Positions 8,899 through 17,769 are shown, numbered from the stretch's first letter. The stretch is DNA of 64,000 nt from Alphaproteobacteria bacterium PA4 (GCA_002256005.1 NKIQ01000004.1:40451-104450); one strand, 5' to 3'. Translations and numbers: made by a program. Notes: generated by a model not told the origin, from the letters alone.

Positions 8899-10343
8899 GC
8901 CAGCCCTGTTCGAATCTCCTGCTGTTCGGCGCCACCGGTGACCTGTCGAAGCGCATGTTGCTGCCCTCGCTGTTCGGGCTGGATGCCGATGGCCTGCTGC
9001 CCGATGGCCTGCGCATAGTCGCGACGGCGCGCAGCGACATGGATACCGCGGCCTTCCGCACACTCGCCGCCGAGGCGCTGACGCAATTCATCGAAACGGA
9101 GCGCCGGGTGCCGGCGACGGTCGCGCGCTTCCTCGGCCGCCTTGCCTATGTGCCGCTCGATGCCAACCAGCCGGACGGTTTTGCCGCACTCGCCGAAGCG
9201 GTCGGCGACACCAGCAACCTTGCCATCTTCCTGTCGACGGCGCCCAGCCTGTTCGGCCCGACCATCGCCGGTCTCGCCGGGGCAGGCCTCGCCGGCCCCG
9301 GCGCGCGGCTGGCGCTGGAAAAGCCGCTGGGCAGCGACCTCGCCAGCAGCCGCGCCATCAACGACGCCGTCGCGGCGGCCTATCCCGAATCCCGCACCTT
9401 CCGCATCGATCATTATCTCGGCAAGGAAACCGTGCAGAATCTGCTGGCGCTGCGCTTCGGCAATGCGCTGTTCGAGCCGCTGTGGAACGCTGCCGGCATC
9501 GACCATGTCCAGATCACCATCGCCGAAACCGTGGGGCTGGAAGGCCGCGCCGGCTATTATGACGGCATGGGCGCACTGCGCGACATGGTGCAGAACCATA
9601 TGCTGCAATTGCTGGCGCTGGTCGCCATGGAGCCGCCGGCACGCTTCGACCCGACCAGCGTGCGCGATGAAAAGGTCAAGGTGCTGCGCTCGTTGCGCCC
9701 GATCGATGCCGCCAGCGTCGATGCCTGCAGCGTCCGCGGCCAATATGGCCCGGGTGCCATCGGCGGCCAGCCGGTCAAGGGCTATGCCGAGGAGCTCGGC
9801 CAGGCGTCGGGCATCGAAACCTTCGTGGCGCTGAAGGCGCATGTCGACAATTGGCGCTGGAAGGGCGTGCCCTTCTATCTGCGCACCGGCAAGCGCCTGC
9901 CCGAGCGGCTGAGCGAGATCGTCATCCAGTTCAAGGCGGTGCCGCATTCGATGTTCGGCGAGGCGCCACTGAAGCCCAACAAGCTGATCCTGTCGCTGCA
10001 GCCCGATGAGAATATCGGCCTGACGCTGATGGCCAAGGCGCCGGGGCTGGATCGCGACGGGCTGCGGCTGCGCGAAGTGCCGCTCGACATCGGCATCAAC
10101 AATGCCTTTGCCGATGTGCGCCGTCGCATCGCCTATGAACGGCTGCTGCTCGATCTGATCGAGGGCAAGCAGACCCTGTTCGTGCGGCGGGACGAGGTCG
10201 AGGCACAATGGACCTGGATCGATGCCATCCGCGCCGGCTGGGATCGCGCCGGCGTCACCGCCAAACCCTATGCCGCCGGCAATTGGGGCCCGTCGGCCGC
10301 CATCGCGCTGACCGAGCGGGACGGTGTCAGCTGGCATGACTGA
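8895..10343 (+). CDS. zwf: Glucose-6-phosphate 1-dehydrogenase
   Basis: A 482-residue enzyme oxidising glucose 6-phosphate to 6-phosphogluconolactone with NAD(P)+. The nucleotide-binding motif GATGDLSKR is at residues 12-20, and the active-site motif RIDHYLGKE is near residue 170 with its substrate-binding Lys and His. Full family length. ATG 8895 overlaps the esterase stop (ATGA), so it is translated with the maltodextrin operon. It is the first step of the Entner-Doudoroff route that ends with eda downstream; pgl and edd, often next to zwf, are absent here. Confidence 0.97.
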   Translation: MSQPCSNLLLFGATGDLSKRMLLPSLFGLDADGLLPDGLRIVATARSDMDTAAFRTLAAEALTQFIETERRVPATVARFLGRLAYVPLDANQPDGFAALAEAVGDTSNLAIFLSTAPSLFGPTIAGLAGAGLAGPGARLALEKPLGSDLASSRAINDAVAAAYPESRTFRIDHYLGKETVQNLLALRFGNALFEPLWNAAGIDHVQITIAETVGLEGRAGYYDGMGALRDMVQNHMLQLLALVAMEPPARFDPTSVRDEKVKVLRSLRPIDAASVDACSVRGQYGPGAIGGQPVKGYAEELGQASGIETFVALKAHVDNWRWKGVPFYLRTGKRLPERLSEIVIQFKAVPHSMFGEAPLKPNKLILSLQPDENIGLTLMAKAPGLDRDGLRLREVPLDIGINNAFADVRRRIAYERLLLDLIEGKQTLFVRRDEVEAQWTWIDAIRAGWDRAGVTAKPYAAGNWGPSAAIALTERDGVSWHD

Positions 10344-11313
10344 CACGATCGAGATCGTCGCCGCCGATATCGGCGGCACGCACGCGCGCTTTGCGCTGGC
10401 GCGGGTCGGTGGCGGCCGCGTGCTGGCGATGGAACCCGAGGTCAAGCTGCGCACCGCCGAGCATGCCAGCCTGCAGACGGCGTGGGAGGCCTTTGCGGCC
10501 AGCATCGGCCGGCCCCTGCCGCGCGCTGCCGGCATCGCCGTCGCCGGGCCGATCAGCGGCGATGTGCTGAAACTGACCAACAATCCCTGGATCATCCGCC
10601 CGGCGCTGATCGGCGAGAAATTGGGCGTCGACGCCCATGTGCTGGTCAATGATTTCGAAGCCGTCGGCCATGCCGTGGCGCAAGGAGCGGACGGTGATTT
10701 CGCCGAACTCTGTGGCCCGGCCGGGCCGCTGCCCGCCACCGGCATCATCAGCGTCATTGGCCCCGGCACCGGCCTCGGCGTCTGCCATGTGCTCCGCCAG
10801 CCCGGCACCTATCATGTCACCGCCACCGAAGGCGGCCATCTCGATTTCGCCGCCACCGATTCGATCGAGGACGCCATTCTGAAGCGCGCCCGCCAGGAAT
10901 TCCGCCGCGTCTCGGTGGAACGGCTGGTCTCCGGCCCCGGCCTGTCGGTGCTGCACGAGGCGCTGGCGGTGATCGAGGGGCGTTCCTATCTGCCGATGGA
11001 GAACAAGGCGCTGTGGGAGCTGGCGCTGTCGGGGCAGGACAGTCTCGCCAATGCCGCGCTCGATCGCTTCTGTCTGGCACTCGGCGGTTTCGCCGGCGAC
11101 ATTGCCCTGGCGCAGGGCGCGGCCGGCGTCGTCATCGCCGGTGGCCAGGGCCAGCGCCTGCTGCACCATCTGCCGACGTCCGGCTTTCGCCAGCGCTTCA
11201 CTGCCAAGGGGCGGTTCGAGGCGCTGATGCAGCAGATCCCCGTCCGTATCATCACCAGCGCCGAACCCGGCCTGTTCGGTGCCGCCGCCGCCTTTGCCCG
11301 GAGATTCTCGTGA
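10336..11313 (+). CDS. glk: Glucokinase
   Basis: A 325-residue glucokinase of the bacterial Glk (ROK-unlike, hexokinase-fold) family that phosphorylates glucose with ATP. Seen: phosphate-1 loop ADIGGTHARF at the N-terminus, VAGPI, the sugar-binding LTNNPW and LVNDFEA, GPGTGLG, and TEGGHLDFA. ATG 10336 overlaps the end of zwf by 8 bases; an upstream in-frame GTG at 10324 is less likely. It would use glucose released by the alpha-glucosidase and GH97 enzyme. Confidence 0.95.
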   Translation: MTDTIEIVAADIGGTHARFALARVGGGRVLAMEPEVKLRTAEHASLQTAWEAFAASIGRPLPRAAGIAVAGPISGDVLKLTNNPWIIRPALIGEKLGVDAHVLVNDFEAVGHAVAQGADGDFAELCGPAGPLPATGIISVIGPGTGLGVCHVLRQPGTYHVTATEGGHLDFAATDSIEDAILKRARQEFRRVSVERLVSGPGLSVLHEALAVIEGRSYLPMENKALWELALSGQDSLANAALDRFCLALGGFAGDIALAQGAAGVVIAGGQGQRLLHHLPTSGFRQRFTAKGRFEALMQQIPVRIITSAEPGLFGAAAAFARRFS

Positions 11314-11933
11314 CGCCATACATGAATATCGACAGCATCATGCAGGCCGCGCCGGTGATTCCGGTGCTGATCGTCGATGATGTCGCCGATGCGGTGCCGA
11401 TGGCGGAAGCGCTGGTCGCCGGCGGCCTGCCGGTGCTGGAGGTGACGTTGCGCACCCCGGCGGCGCTGGACGTGATCGCCGCCATGGCGAGGGTTCCCGG
11501 CGCCATCGTCGGCGCCGGCACCGTGCTCAACCCGGCCGATCTCAACGCCGCCATCACCGCCGGCGCCCGCTTCATCGTTTCGCCGGGGCTGACCGAACCG
11601 CTCGGCAAGGCCGCCATCGCCAGCGGCGTGCCGTTCCTGCCCGGCATCGCCAATGCCGGCGACCTGATGCGCGGGCTCGACATGGGCCTCGATCGCTTCA
11701 AATTCTTTCCCGCCGTCGCCAGCGGCGGCCTGCCGGTACTGAAAGCGCTGGCGGCGGTGTTCGGCCAGGTGCGTTTCTGCCCCACCGGCGGCATTTCGCT
11801 GGGGAGCGCGCCGGAATGGCTGGCGCAGCCGTTCATCCGCTGCGTCGGCGGCAGCTGGCTGGTGACGCGCGGCGAGCGCGACTGGGCGGCGGTAACGGCG
11901 CGGGCCCGCGAGGCCGCGGCGCTGCGCGGCTGA
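11310..11933 (+). CDS. eda: 2-dehydro-3-deoxyphosphogluconate (KDPG) aldolase
   Basis: A 207-residue class I aldolase splitting KDPG to pyruvate and glyceraldehyde 3-phosphate. Schiff-base Lys lies in RFKFFPA near residue 130; the catalytic Glu is in LEVTLRT, and FCPTGGI binds phosphate. GTG 11310 is favoured over ATG 11322: it overlaps the glk stop and has GGAGA at 11300-11304. It is the last gene of the sugar operon; the gap to the next gene holds an AT-rich promoter-like block. Confidence 0.95.
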   Translation: MTPYMNIDSIMQAAPVIPVLIVDDVADAVPMAEALVAGGLPVLEVTLRTPAALDVIAAMARVPGAIVGAGTVLNPADLNAAITAGARFIVSPGLTEPLGKAAIASGVPFLPGIANAGDLMRGLDMGLDRFKFFPAVASGGLPVLKALAAVFGQVRFCPTGGISLGSAPEWLAQPFIRCVGGSWLVTRGERDWAAVTARAREAAALRG

Positions 11934-11960
11934 TTGCCATTACCGTATTGTTAATATAAC
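11934..11960 (+). promoter_or_regulatory. Possible promoter for the ABC/beta-helix cluster
   Basis: A short AT-rich stretch in otherwise GC-rich sequence. TTGCCA (11934-11939) and TATAAC (11955-11960) are 15 bases apart, a little short for a vegetative promoter. The predicted start of transcription would fall at about 11967-11970, almost on the ATG at 11970, and no Shine-Dalgarno is seen, so a leaderless mRNA is possible. Confidence 0.35.
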
Positions 11961-11969
11961 ACAGTCGGC

Positions 11970-12599
11970 ATGAGCCAGCTGACCCTCACCGCCGTTACCA
12001 AACGCTATGGCCGCAAGACCGTGCTGGACAGTGTCTCGCACGTTTTCACGCCGGGCCTCACCCTGCTCGTCGGCCCCAGCGGCGCGGGCAAATCAACGCT
12101 GCTGCGCCTGATCGCGACGGCGGAGGCGCCGAACAGCGGCAGCCTCGCCTGGGATGGCGGCAACCGCAGCGCGCTGCGCCGTACGCTCGGCTATGCCCCG
12201 CAGGCGGTCGACCTGCCGGACGATCTGACGGCGCGCGAATTCGCCCTGCACATCGCGGCGCTGAAGGGGCTGGAGGCCGGGGTCGCCGATCGCCAGTTCG
12301 GCCAGATCACCGACGCCATCGGCCTTAACGCCGACATCAACAATCGCATCGCCAGTTTCTCGGGCGGCATGCGGCGGCGGCTGATCTTTGCCCAGGCGCT
12401 GCTCGGCCAGCCGCAATTGCTGGCGCTCGACGAACCGACCGCCGAACTCGACGGCGAAACCGCGCGCAAGCTCGGCGCGCTGATCGTCGAAAGGGCGAAG
12501 GAGGCGGTGGTGGTGATGACCACCCATCTTGCCGATGAACTGGCGCCGCTGGCCACCGCGGTGCTGCGCGTCGAAAATGGCCGGCTGACGCCGCAGTGA
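11970..12599 (+). CDS. ABC transporter ATP-binding protein (NosF-like position)
   Basis: A 209-residue single ABC ATPase. Walker A GPSGAGKST, Q-loop in GYAPQAVD, signature FSGGMRRR, Walker B LLALDEPT and the H-loop THLADE are all intact. It resembles ABC-2 exporter ATPases (CcmA/NosF/YadG group). The stop overlaps the GTG of the next gene, a membrane protein, so the two form one transporter. No solute-binding protein is nearby. A secreted beta-helix protein and a di-heme cytochrome follow, an arrangement like nosF-nosY-nosD. The substrate cannot be inferred. Confidence 0.9.
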   Translation: MSQLTLTAVTKRYGRKTVLDSVSHVFTPGLTLLVGPSGAGKSTLLRLIATAEAPNSGSLAWDGGNRSALRRTLGYAPQAVDLPDDLTAREFALHIAALKGLEAGVADRQFGQITDAIGLNADINNRIASFSGGMRRRLIFAQALLGQPQLLALDEPTAELDGETARKLGALIVERAKEAVVVMTTHLADELAPLATAVLRVENGRLTPQ

Positions 12600-13984
12600 C
12601 GACGGCTGTCATCCAGTCGTCGTTCGCGACGTCGCTGGCGCGCTATGGGCGCAGCTGGGGCCTGTGGCTGCTGCTGCTCGTGGCGCCGATCGGGGCGCGC
12701 TACATGGTCCCGCATGGCGACGGCAGTGGTGTCGTCATTGCCATCGGGCAGCGGCTGCCGGTGATGACCTCGCCCTTCCTCGGCATTTCGCTCGGCATCG
12801 TCGTCTCGACGCTGTTGCTGCCCGTCGCCTGGATGTATCTGCGCGCCAACACCAACCGCCGCCAACCCTGGCAGGTGGAGGAGGTCACCGCCGCCTCGCG
12901 CATCGCCATCGCGCTCGGCCGCTTTGCCGCCGACAGTGCCGTTCTGCTCGCCGTGCTGGTGGCGCTGACGCTGGCGGGCTGGATTCTCGGCTGGCTGCTG
13001 GCGCCGGTCGGCGGCTTCGACGCCGGCGCCATCGCGCTCGGGCTTTGGCTGGTGGCGGCGCCGGCCCTGCTCGGCGTGGCGGCGCTGCGCATCCTGTTCG
13101 ATGCCATGCCGATGACGCGTGGCGGCTTTGGCGATTTCCTCTATTTTGTCAGCTGGATGGCCTCGATCATCGCGCCGGTCGGGGCGGCCGACAAGGCAGC
13201 GAGCTTTGCCGCCAACATGTATGATTTTCCTGGCTTTGTGCGGCCGCTGCAATATGGCGCGCCGGGCGGTGCCACCGATTTCGCCATCGGCGGTGTGGAG
13301 GTGCTCGCCGGGTCGGTCGATCTCGATGTCATGGCCGGGCTGTTCTCGCCGGGTTACATCGCCTCGCGGCTGGCCTGGGCCGGGATCGCGGTGGCGCTGA
13401 CGCTGCTGGCCGGACTGGTCTATCGTCCGCACCGCGCCACCCAGCGCCAGCTGGCGCCGGGCCGGCTGGCACGCTGGCTGAGCGCCGGGCCGCCGCCGGC
13501 GGTGGCGACCGCGCCGCAGCGGCCACGCCGGATCGCACTGCCCTTCGCCGGGCTGGTCGTTGCCGAGGCGCGGCTGATCCTCGCCGGTCGCCTGTTGCCG
13601 GTGCTGGCGCTGGCCGCGCTGCTGTTCGCTGGCACAAGCGGCGATTTCCGCCACTCCGCCAGCCCCGCGGCACTGCTGCTGCTGGTGTTCGCCCTCACCG
13701 CCCATGCCGGGCGCAGCGAGGCGCGCGGGCTGGTGCGGCTGACCGCCACCGCCCCGCAATCGCCCTGGCACCGCCGCGCCGCCTTTGTCATCGCCGGCGG
13801 CACCCTGTCGCTGCTGCTGGCGCTGCCCGGCCTGCTGCATGCCGCGCCCGCCACGGTGCTGCTGGCGGCGGTCGCCGGCACAATTGCGGCGGTCGTTGCC
13901 ATCGCGCTGGCGCTGCTCAGCGGCTCGGGCTTTGCGGCGCGTATGCTGTTGCTGATCCTCTGGTATGTCTATCTGTCGAGCTGA
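12596..13984 (+). CDS. ABC-type permease, polytopic membrane protein
   Basis: A 462-residue integral membrane protein with about ten hydrophobic segments: six in residues 20-280, then a hydrophilic stretch of about 40 residues, then four or more to the C-terminus. A polar loop of about 60 residues precedes the sixth segment. There is no conserved catalytic motif; it is called the permease because its GTG start overlaps the ATPase stop (GTGA). It is longer than NosY (about 270 residues), so identity with NosY is not claimed. Confidence 0.75.
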   Translation: MTTAVIQSSFATSLARYGRSWGLWLLLLVAPIGARYMVPHGDGSGVVIAIGQRLPVMTSPFLGISLGIVVSTLLLPVAWMYLRANTNRRQPWQVEEVTAASRIAIALGRFAADSAVLLAVLVALTLAGWILGWLLAPVGGFDAGAIALGLWLVAAPALLGVAALRILFDAMPMTRGGFGDFLYFVSWMASIIAPVGAADKAASFAANMYDFPGFVRPLQYGAPGGATDFAIGGVEVLAGSVDLDVMAGLFSPGYIASRLAWAGIAVALTLLAGLVYRPHRATQRQLAPGRLARWLSAGPPPAVATAPQRPRRIALPFAGLVVAEARLILAGRLLPVLALAALLFAGTSGDFRHSASPAALLLLVFALTAHAGRSEARGLVRLTATAPQSPWHRRAAFVIAGGTLSLLLALPGLLHAAPATVLLAAVAGTIAAVVAIALALLSGSGFAARMLLLILWYVYLSS

Positions 13985-14062
13985 CCCCGCAGCAATGGGG
14001 GGTTGAACCCCGGCGTGCCGGGGCCGAAGATGCGGCAAAACAACGGTCCTGGGGGAATTGCC

Positions 14063-15292
14063 ATGCGGAAACCTGCCTTGCTGCTCGCGCTGACGCTGGC
14101 AACGCCGGGGGCGGCGCGCACCATCATGGTGGCGCCGGGCGGCCAAGCGCAGGAAGCACTGCAGAGCGCGCTGATCATGGCGAAGCCCGGTGACCGCGTG
14201 CAGCTGGCCGCCGGCCGCTATGCGCTCGTTGATGGCCTGTCGCTGGATGTCGCCAATGTGACGGTCGCCGGCGCCGGGCCGGGCAAGACCATCCTCGACT
14301 TCACCGGGCAGAAGGGTGAGGGCGAAGGGCTGCTCATTACCGCCAACGCCGTCGTCGTCCGCGACCTGGCGGTGGAAAATGCCAAGGGCAATGGCATCAA
14401 GTCCAAGGGCAGCGACGGCATCAGCTTCGTCAACCTGCGGGTGGAATGGACCGGCGGGCCCAAGGCGACCAACGGCGCCTATGGCGTCTATCCGGTGTCG
14501 TCACAGCATGTGCTGATCGACAAGGTGGTGGTGAAGGGCGCCTCCGATGCCGGCATCTATGTCGGCCAGTCGCAGCAGATCATCGTGCGCAACAGCCGCG
14601 CCGAGGGCAATGTCGCCGGCATCGAGATCGAGAACAGCTATTTCGCCGATGTGCATGACAATGTCGCCACCAACAATGCCGGCGGCATCCTGGTGTTCGA
14701 CCTGCCCGACCTGCCGCAACAGGGCGGCCACAGCATCCGGCTGTTCCGCAACCAGGTGATCGCCAACAATCACCCGAATTTCGCCGCACCCGGCAATATC
14801 GTCGCCAGCGTGCCGCCCGGCACCGGGGTGATGGTGATGGCCAATCGCGATGTCCATGTCGCCGACAACGACATCAGGGACAATGCCGGCAATGGTGTGA
14901 TGATCGTCGCCTATCAGAACAAATTCACCGATGCGAACTACCACCCGCTGCCGCGCGCCATCGTCGTCACCGGCAATCGCTATGCCGGCAATGGCGGCAA
15001 GCCGGCATTTCCGGGCGGCGCCGAGATTGCCGCGGCGGTGGGCGGCACGCTGCCGCCGGTGATGTGGGACGGGATCTTCGGCTATCGCGCGCCGGGCGGG
15101 GGTGAGCGGGCGGCCGGTGGCGGTATGCAGGTCTCCGATGCGCCGTTGCTCAGCCTTGACCTGAAGATGCAGGGCACGTCGCCGGCCGCCGCCCAGCCGC
15201 GCCTGATTCCGCCGGTGAAGATGATGCCGGCCCCATTGCGTGCCGACATCAAGCTGCCGGCGGCGCAGGAAGCGCGGGCCCGCGGCAAGTGA
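14063..15292 (+). CDS. Secreted parallel beta-helix repeat protein (TIGR03805-like)
   Basis: A 409-residue protein with a signal peptide (KPALLLALTLATPGAA) and a right-handed parallel beta-helix built of roughly 22-residue rungs. Recurrent phrases are VVRDLAVENAKGNGIKS, GIYVGQSQQIIVRNS, GNVAGIEIENS and DVHDNVATNNAGGILV. It fits the TIGR03805 family, related to the NosD/CASH-domain group, which is typically encoded beside TIGR03806, as here. ATG 14063 follows a GGGGGA site and precedes the signal peptide; the frame is open from 14003. Location should be periplasmic. Function is unknown; periplasmic metal or sugar handling is conceivable. Confidence 0.85.
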   Translation: MRKPALLLALTLATPGAARTIMVAPGGQAQEALQSALIMAKPGDRVQLAAGRYALVDGLSLDVANVTVAGAGPGKTILDFTGQKGEGEGLLITANAVVVRDLAVENAKGNGIKSKGSDGISFVNLRVEWTGGPKATNGAYGVYPVSSQHVLIDKVVVKGASDAGIYVGQSQQIIVRNSRAEGNVAGIEIENSYFADVHDNVATNNAGGILVFDLPDLPQQGGHSIRLFRNQVIANNHPNFAAPGNIVASVPPGTGVMVMANRDVHVADNDIRDNAGNGVMIVAYQNKFTDANYHPLPRAIVVTGNRYAGNGGKPAFPGGAEIAAAVGGTLPPVMWDGIFGYRAPGGGERAAGGGMQVSDAPLLSLDLKMQGTSPAAAQPRLIPPVKMMPAPLRADIKLPAAQEARARGK

Positions 15293-15296
15293 TGCG

Positions 15297-16340
15297 ATGA
15301 TGAAGCTGTTGCGTCCGGCAGCGGCCCTGGCTGCCATGCTGCTGCTGGGCGCCGCCGATCCGCCCGGCGTCGATGGCGCGCGGCTGCTCGCCGAAGAACC
15401 GGCGCCGACGCTGTCCGCCTATCGCCTGTTCGCCGATCCGCGCGGCCGCGTGCCGGCGGCAGGCGTCGTCCGCTACACGCTCAACACACCGCTGTTCAGC
15501 GATTATGCCGAAAAATTCCGCTATGTCTGGATGCCGACCGGCAAGGTCGCGCGCTACACCGCCATGGGCGTGCTCGAATTCCCGGTCGGCACCACCATCG
15601 TCAAGAGTTTCGCCTATCCGGCGGATTTCCGCGCGCCCGACAAGGATGTGCGCCTGATCGAGACCCGGCTGCTGGTAAGGCGGGCGAGCGGCTGGGTGCC
15701 GCTGTCCTATGTCTGGAATGCCGATGGCACCGATGCCGTGCTGAAACGCGCCGGCGCTCGGCTGCCGGTGCAGTTCATCGATGCCGCCGGTGCGCCGCTG
15801 CAGCTCGATTACGCCGTGCCCAACACCAACCAGTGCAAGCAATGCCACCAGCAGGCCGGCGCCGTCACGCCGATCGGGCCGACCGCCGGCAATCTGAATG
15901 GCGGTCTCGATGGGCAGGGCGACAACCAGCTGACGCACTGGGCCAGCACCGGCAAGCTGACCGGACTGCCCGCCGCCCCGCCGCGCCTGGCGCGCTGGGA
16001 CGATACGGCAGCACCGCTCGCCGATCGCGCCCGCGCCTATCTCGAGGTCAATTGCGGCCATTGCCATTCGCCGGCCGGCTTTGCCTCCAACTCCGGCCTC
16101 TACCTCCAGCATGACGAGCCCGACCCGGCGCACCAGGGCATCGGCAAGCGGCCAGTGGCGGCAGGGCGCGGCTCCGGCGGGTTGATGTTCGCCATTTCGC
16201 CGGGCGATCCCGATGCCTCGATCCTGCTCCACCGCATGCAATCGATCGAGCCCGGCGTGATGATGCCCCAGTTCGGGCGGACGGTGCCGCACGCCGAAGG
16301 CGTGGCGCTGGTGCGCGCCTATATCGCCAGCCTGCGCTGA
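15297..16340 (+). CDS. Di-heme c-type cytochrome-like protein (TIGR03806-like)
   Basis: A 347-residue exported protein (hydrophobic residues 6-20, then AADPP). It has two CxxCH heme sites, CKQCH near the middle and CGHCH about 70 residues later, so it is probably a periplasmic di-heme cytochrome. The N-terminal half (YTLNTPLFSDYAEKFRYVW) is typical of the TIGR03806 (HNE_0200-like) family, usually paired with the TIGR03805 beta-helix protein. It starts 4 bases after that gene. Two adjacent ATGs (15297, 15300) are possible starts. No enzymatic role is known. Confidence 0.85.
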   Translation: MMKLLRPAAALAAMLLLGAADPPGVDGARLLAEEPAPTLSAYRLFADPRGRVPAAGVVRYTLNTPLFSDYAEKFRYVWMPTGKVARYTAMGVLEFPVGTTIVKSFAYPADFRAPDKDVRLIETRLLVRRASGWVPLSYVWNADGTDAVLKRAGARLPVQFIDAAGAPLQLDYAVPNTNQCKQCHQQAGAVTPIGPTAGNLNGGLDGQGDNQLTHWASTGKLTGLPAAPPRLARWDDTAAPLADRARAYLEVNCGHCHSPAGFASNSGLYLQHDEPDPAHQGIGKRPVAAGRGSGGLMFAISPGDPDASILLHRMQSIEPGVMMPQFGRTVPHAEGVALVRAYIASLR

Positions 16341-16359
16341 TGATGACCGCGTAAAGATT

Positions 16360-16485
16360 GCCTCCGGCGGCTGGGGCCTCAGGCCCCAGACCCCATTTTG
16401 TTGCGCGGTCCCCTGGCACGACGATCTGTTTTCATGGACGGAAACAGGATGGGGTCTGGGGCCGACGGCCCCAGCCGCCGGAGGC
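16360..16485. repeat. BIME-like inverted repeat element, copy 1
   Basis: Two REP-like arms face each other: 16360-16399 (GCCTCCGGCGG, then CTGGGGCC-TCA-GGCCCCAG, then ACCCCATTTT) and the reverse-complement arm 16449-16485. Each arm holds its own 8-bp hairpin. It lies between the convergent cytochrome and hemW genes, where it can also stop transcription. Other copies: 44091-44218, 48412-48539, 54865-54985. Confidence 0.9.
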
Positions 16486-16506
16486 TCTATCGCTTCGGAC
16501 CCACCG

Positions 16507-17769
16507 TTACGCCGCAATCTCGCGCAGCACGGCGTCGACAAAGGGCTGGCCGGCGGTGGTCAACCGCAGACCCCGATCATCACGCACCAGCAGCCCCTGC
16601 GCCGCGAGCGTGGCGACGCGGTCGCCGCGCAGCACGTCGCCAAGCGCCGTGCCGGTGCGTGCTGCGAATAGCGCGGCGTCGATGCCGCTGCCCAGCCGCA
16701 GGCCCATCACCAGTGCCTCGGTGGCGCGCTCGGCGGGTGAGAGTGCGACTTCGCTGACCATGCCATGGCCCCGGGCCTGCACCGCGGCCAACCAGGCTTC
16801 CGGTTTCTTCAGGCGCTCCGTCGCCGCTCCGCCGCGCCGGCCATGCGCGCCGGGGCCGATGCCGGCATAATCGCCATAGGTCCAATAGGTGATGTTGTGG
16901 CGGCTCTCGCTGCCCGGCCGGGCATGGTTCGACACTTCATAGGCCGGAATGCCCGCGCCAGCGGTCAGGCTGCGGGTCAGTTCGAACAGGTCGGCGGAGG
17001 TGTCGCTGTCAGGCAGGGTGAGCAGGCCCTTGGCCGCCAGCGCGGTGAAGCGCGTGCCGGGCTCCAGCGTCAGCTGGTAGAGCGACAGATGATCGGTGCC
17101 GAAGCCGAGCGCTCGGCTCAGTTCGGCGCTCCAGCTCGCCGTCGTCATCCCGGGCCGGTCGTAGATCAGGTCGAAGCTGACCCGGCCGAAGTGGCGCTGC
17201 GCCACATCCAGCGCCGTCAGCCCTTGCGCCAGATCATGCGGGCGCCCGAGAATCTTCAGATCGGCATCATCGAGCGCCTGCAACCCGAGGCTCAAACGAT
17301 TGACTCCGGCGGCGGCAAAGCCGGCAAAGCGCGCCGCCTCCACCGAGGATGGATTGGCCTCCAGCGTGATCTCGATATCGGGCAGCGCCGGCCAGTGCGT
17401 CGTCGCCGCATCGATGATGGCAGCGACGGTCGCGGGCGGCATCAGGCTGGGGGTGCCGCCACCGAAGAAGATGCTGGCAAGGCGGCGGCCGGGCAGGCGC
17501 TCTGCCTCATGCGCCAGATCGGCAAGCAGCCCGGCGCGCCAGGCCGCGTCATCGACTGTGGCGCGGACATGGGAGTTGAAGTCGCAATAGGGGCATTTGG
17601 TGACGCAGAACGGCCAATGGACGTAAAGGGCGACCGTCTCCCCCTCCCTCCTTGAGGGAGGGGGCCGGGGGGAGGGTGCTTGCCGGCATGCGGCTCCTCC
17701 GGTGGCCAAGACACCCTCCCCCAGCCCCTCCCTCAGGGAGGGAGGGGAGTCGGGCGGTCCCTCAACCAC
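16507..17769 (-). CDS. hemW: Radical SAM heme chaperone HemW
   Basis: A HemN-like radical SAM protein; HemW proteins bind heme and help insert it into respiratory enzymes. The SAM [4Fe-4S] motif CX3CX2C is FCVTKCPYC, followed by FFGGGTPS, and HemW-type sequence continues to the C-terminus. Conserved homology begins at VALYVHWPF (about residue 46). The first 45 residues of the longest frame (GTG 17769, overlapping the rdgB stop by 8 bases) are low-complexity and come from a GC-rich palindromic repeat (17643-17745). Alternative starts are TTG 17709, after a GGGGGAGGG stretch, or even an ACG placed 9 bases after a perfect AAGGAGG. The true N-terminus is uncertain. Confidence 0.9.
   Translation of the reverse strand: MVEGPPDSPPSLREGLGEGVLATGGAACRQAPSPRPPPSRREGETVALYVHWPFCVTKCPYCDFNSHVRATVDDAAWRAGLLADLAHEAERLPGRRLASIFFGGGTPSLMPPATVAAIIDAATTHWPALPDIEITLEANPSSVEAARFAGFAAAGVNRLSLGLQALDDADLKILGRPHDLAQGLTALDVAQRHFGRVSFDLIYDRPGMTTASWSAELSRALGFGTDHLSLYQLTLEPGTRFTALAAKGLLTLPDSDTSADLFELTRSLTAGAGIPAYEVSNHARPGSESRHNITYWTYGDYAGIGPGAHGRRGGAATERLKKPEAWLAAVQARGHGMVSEVALSPAERATEALVMGLRLGSGIDAALFAARTGTALGDVLRGDRVATLAAQGLLVRDDRGLRLTTAGQPFVDAVLREIAA
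17643..17745. repeat. GC-rich palindromic repeat pair in the hemW 5' region
   Basis: Two imperfect inverted arms, 17643-17678 and 17712-17745. Each contains CTCCCTC(C)-TTGA/TCAG-GAGGGAG, then a G/C run and GGAGGG (or complement), so each is itself a small palindrome. The element lies in frame within the hemW open frame (about residues 9-42) and supplies the AAGGAGG upstream of the conserved HemW domain. It is unrelated in sequence to the CCTCCGGCGG element found four times elsewhere. Confidence 0.75.

Noticed and set aside
11970-15292. True nosF, nosY and nosD
   Set aside because: No nosZ, nosL or nosR is present, the permease is much longer than NosY, and the beta-helix protein fits TIGR03805 better; only the arrangement is similar.
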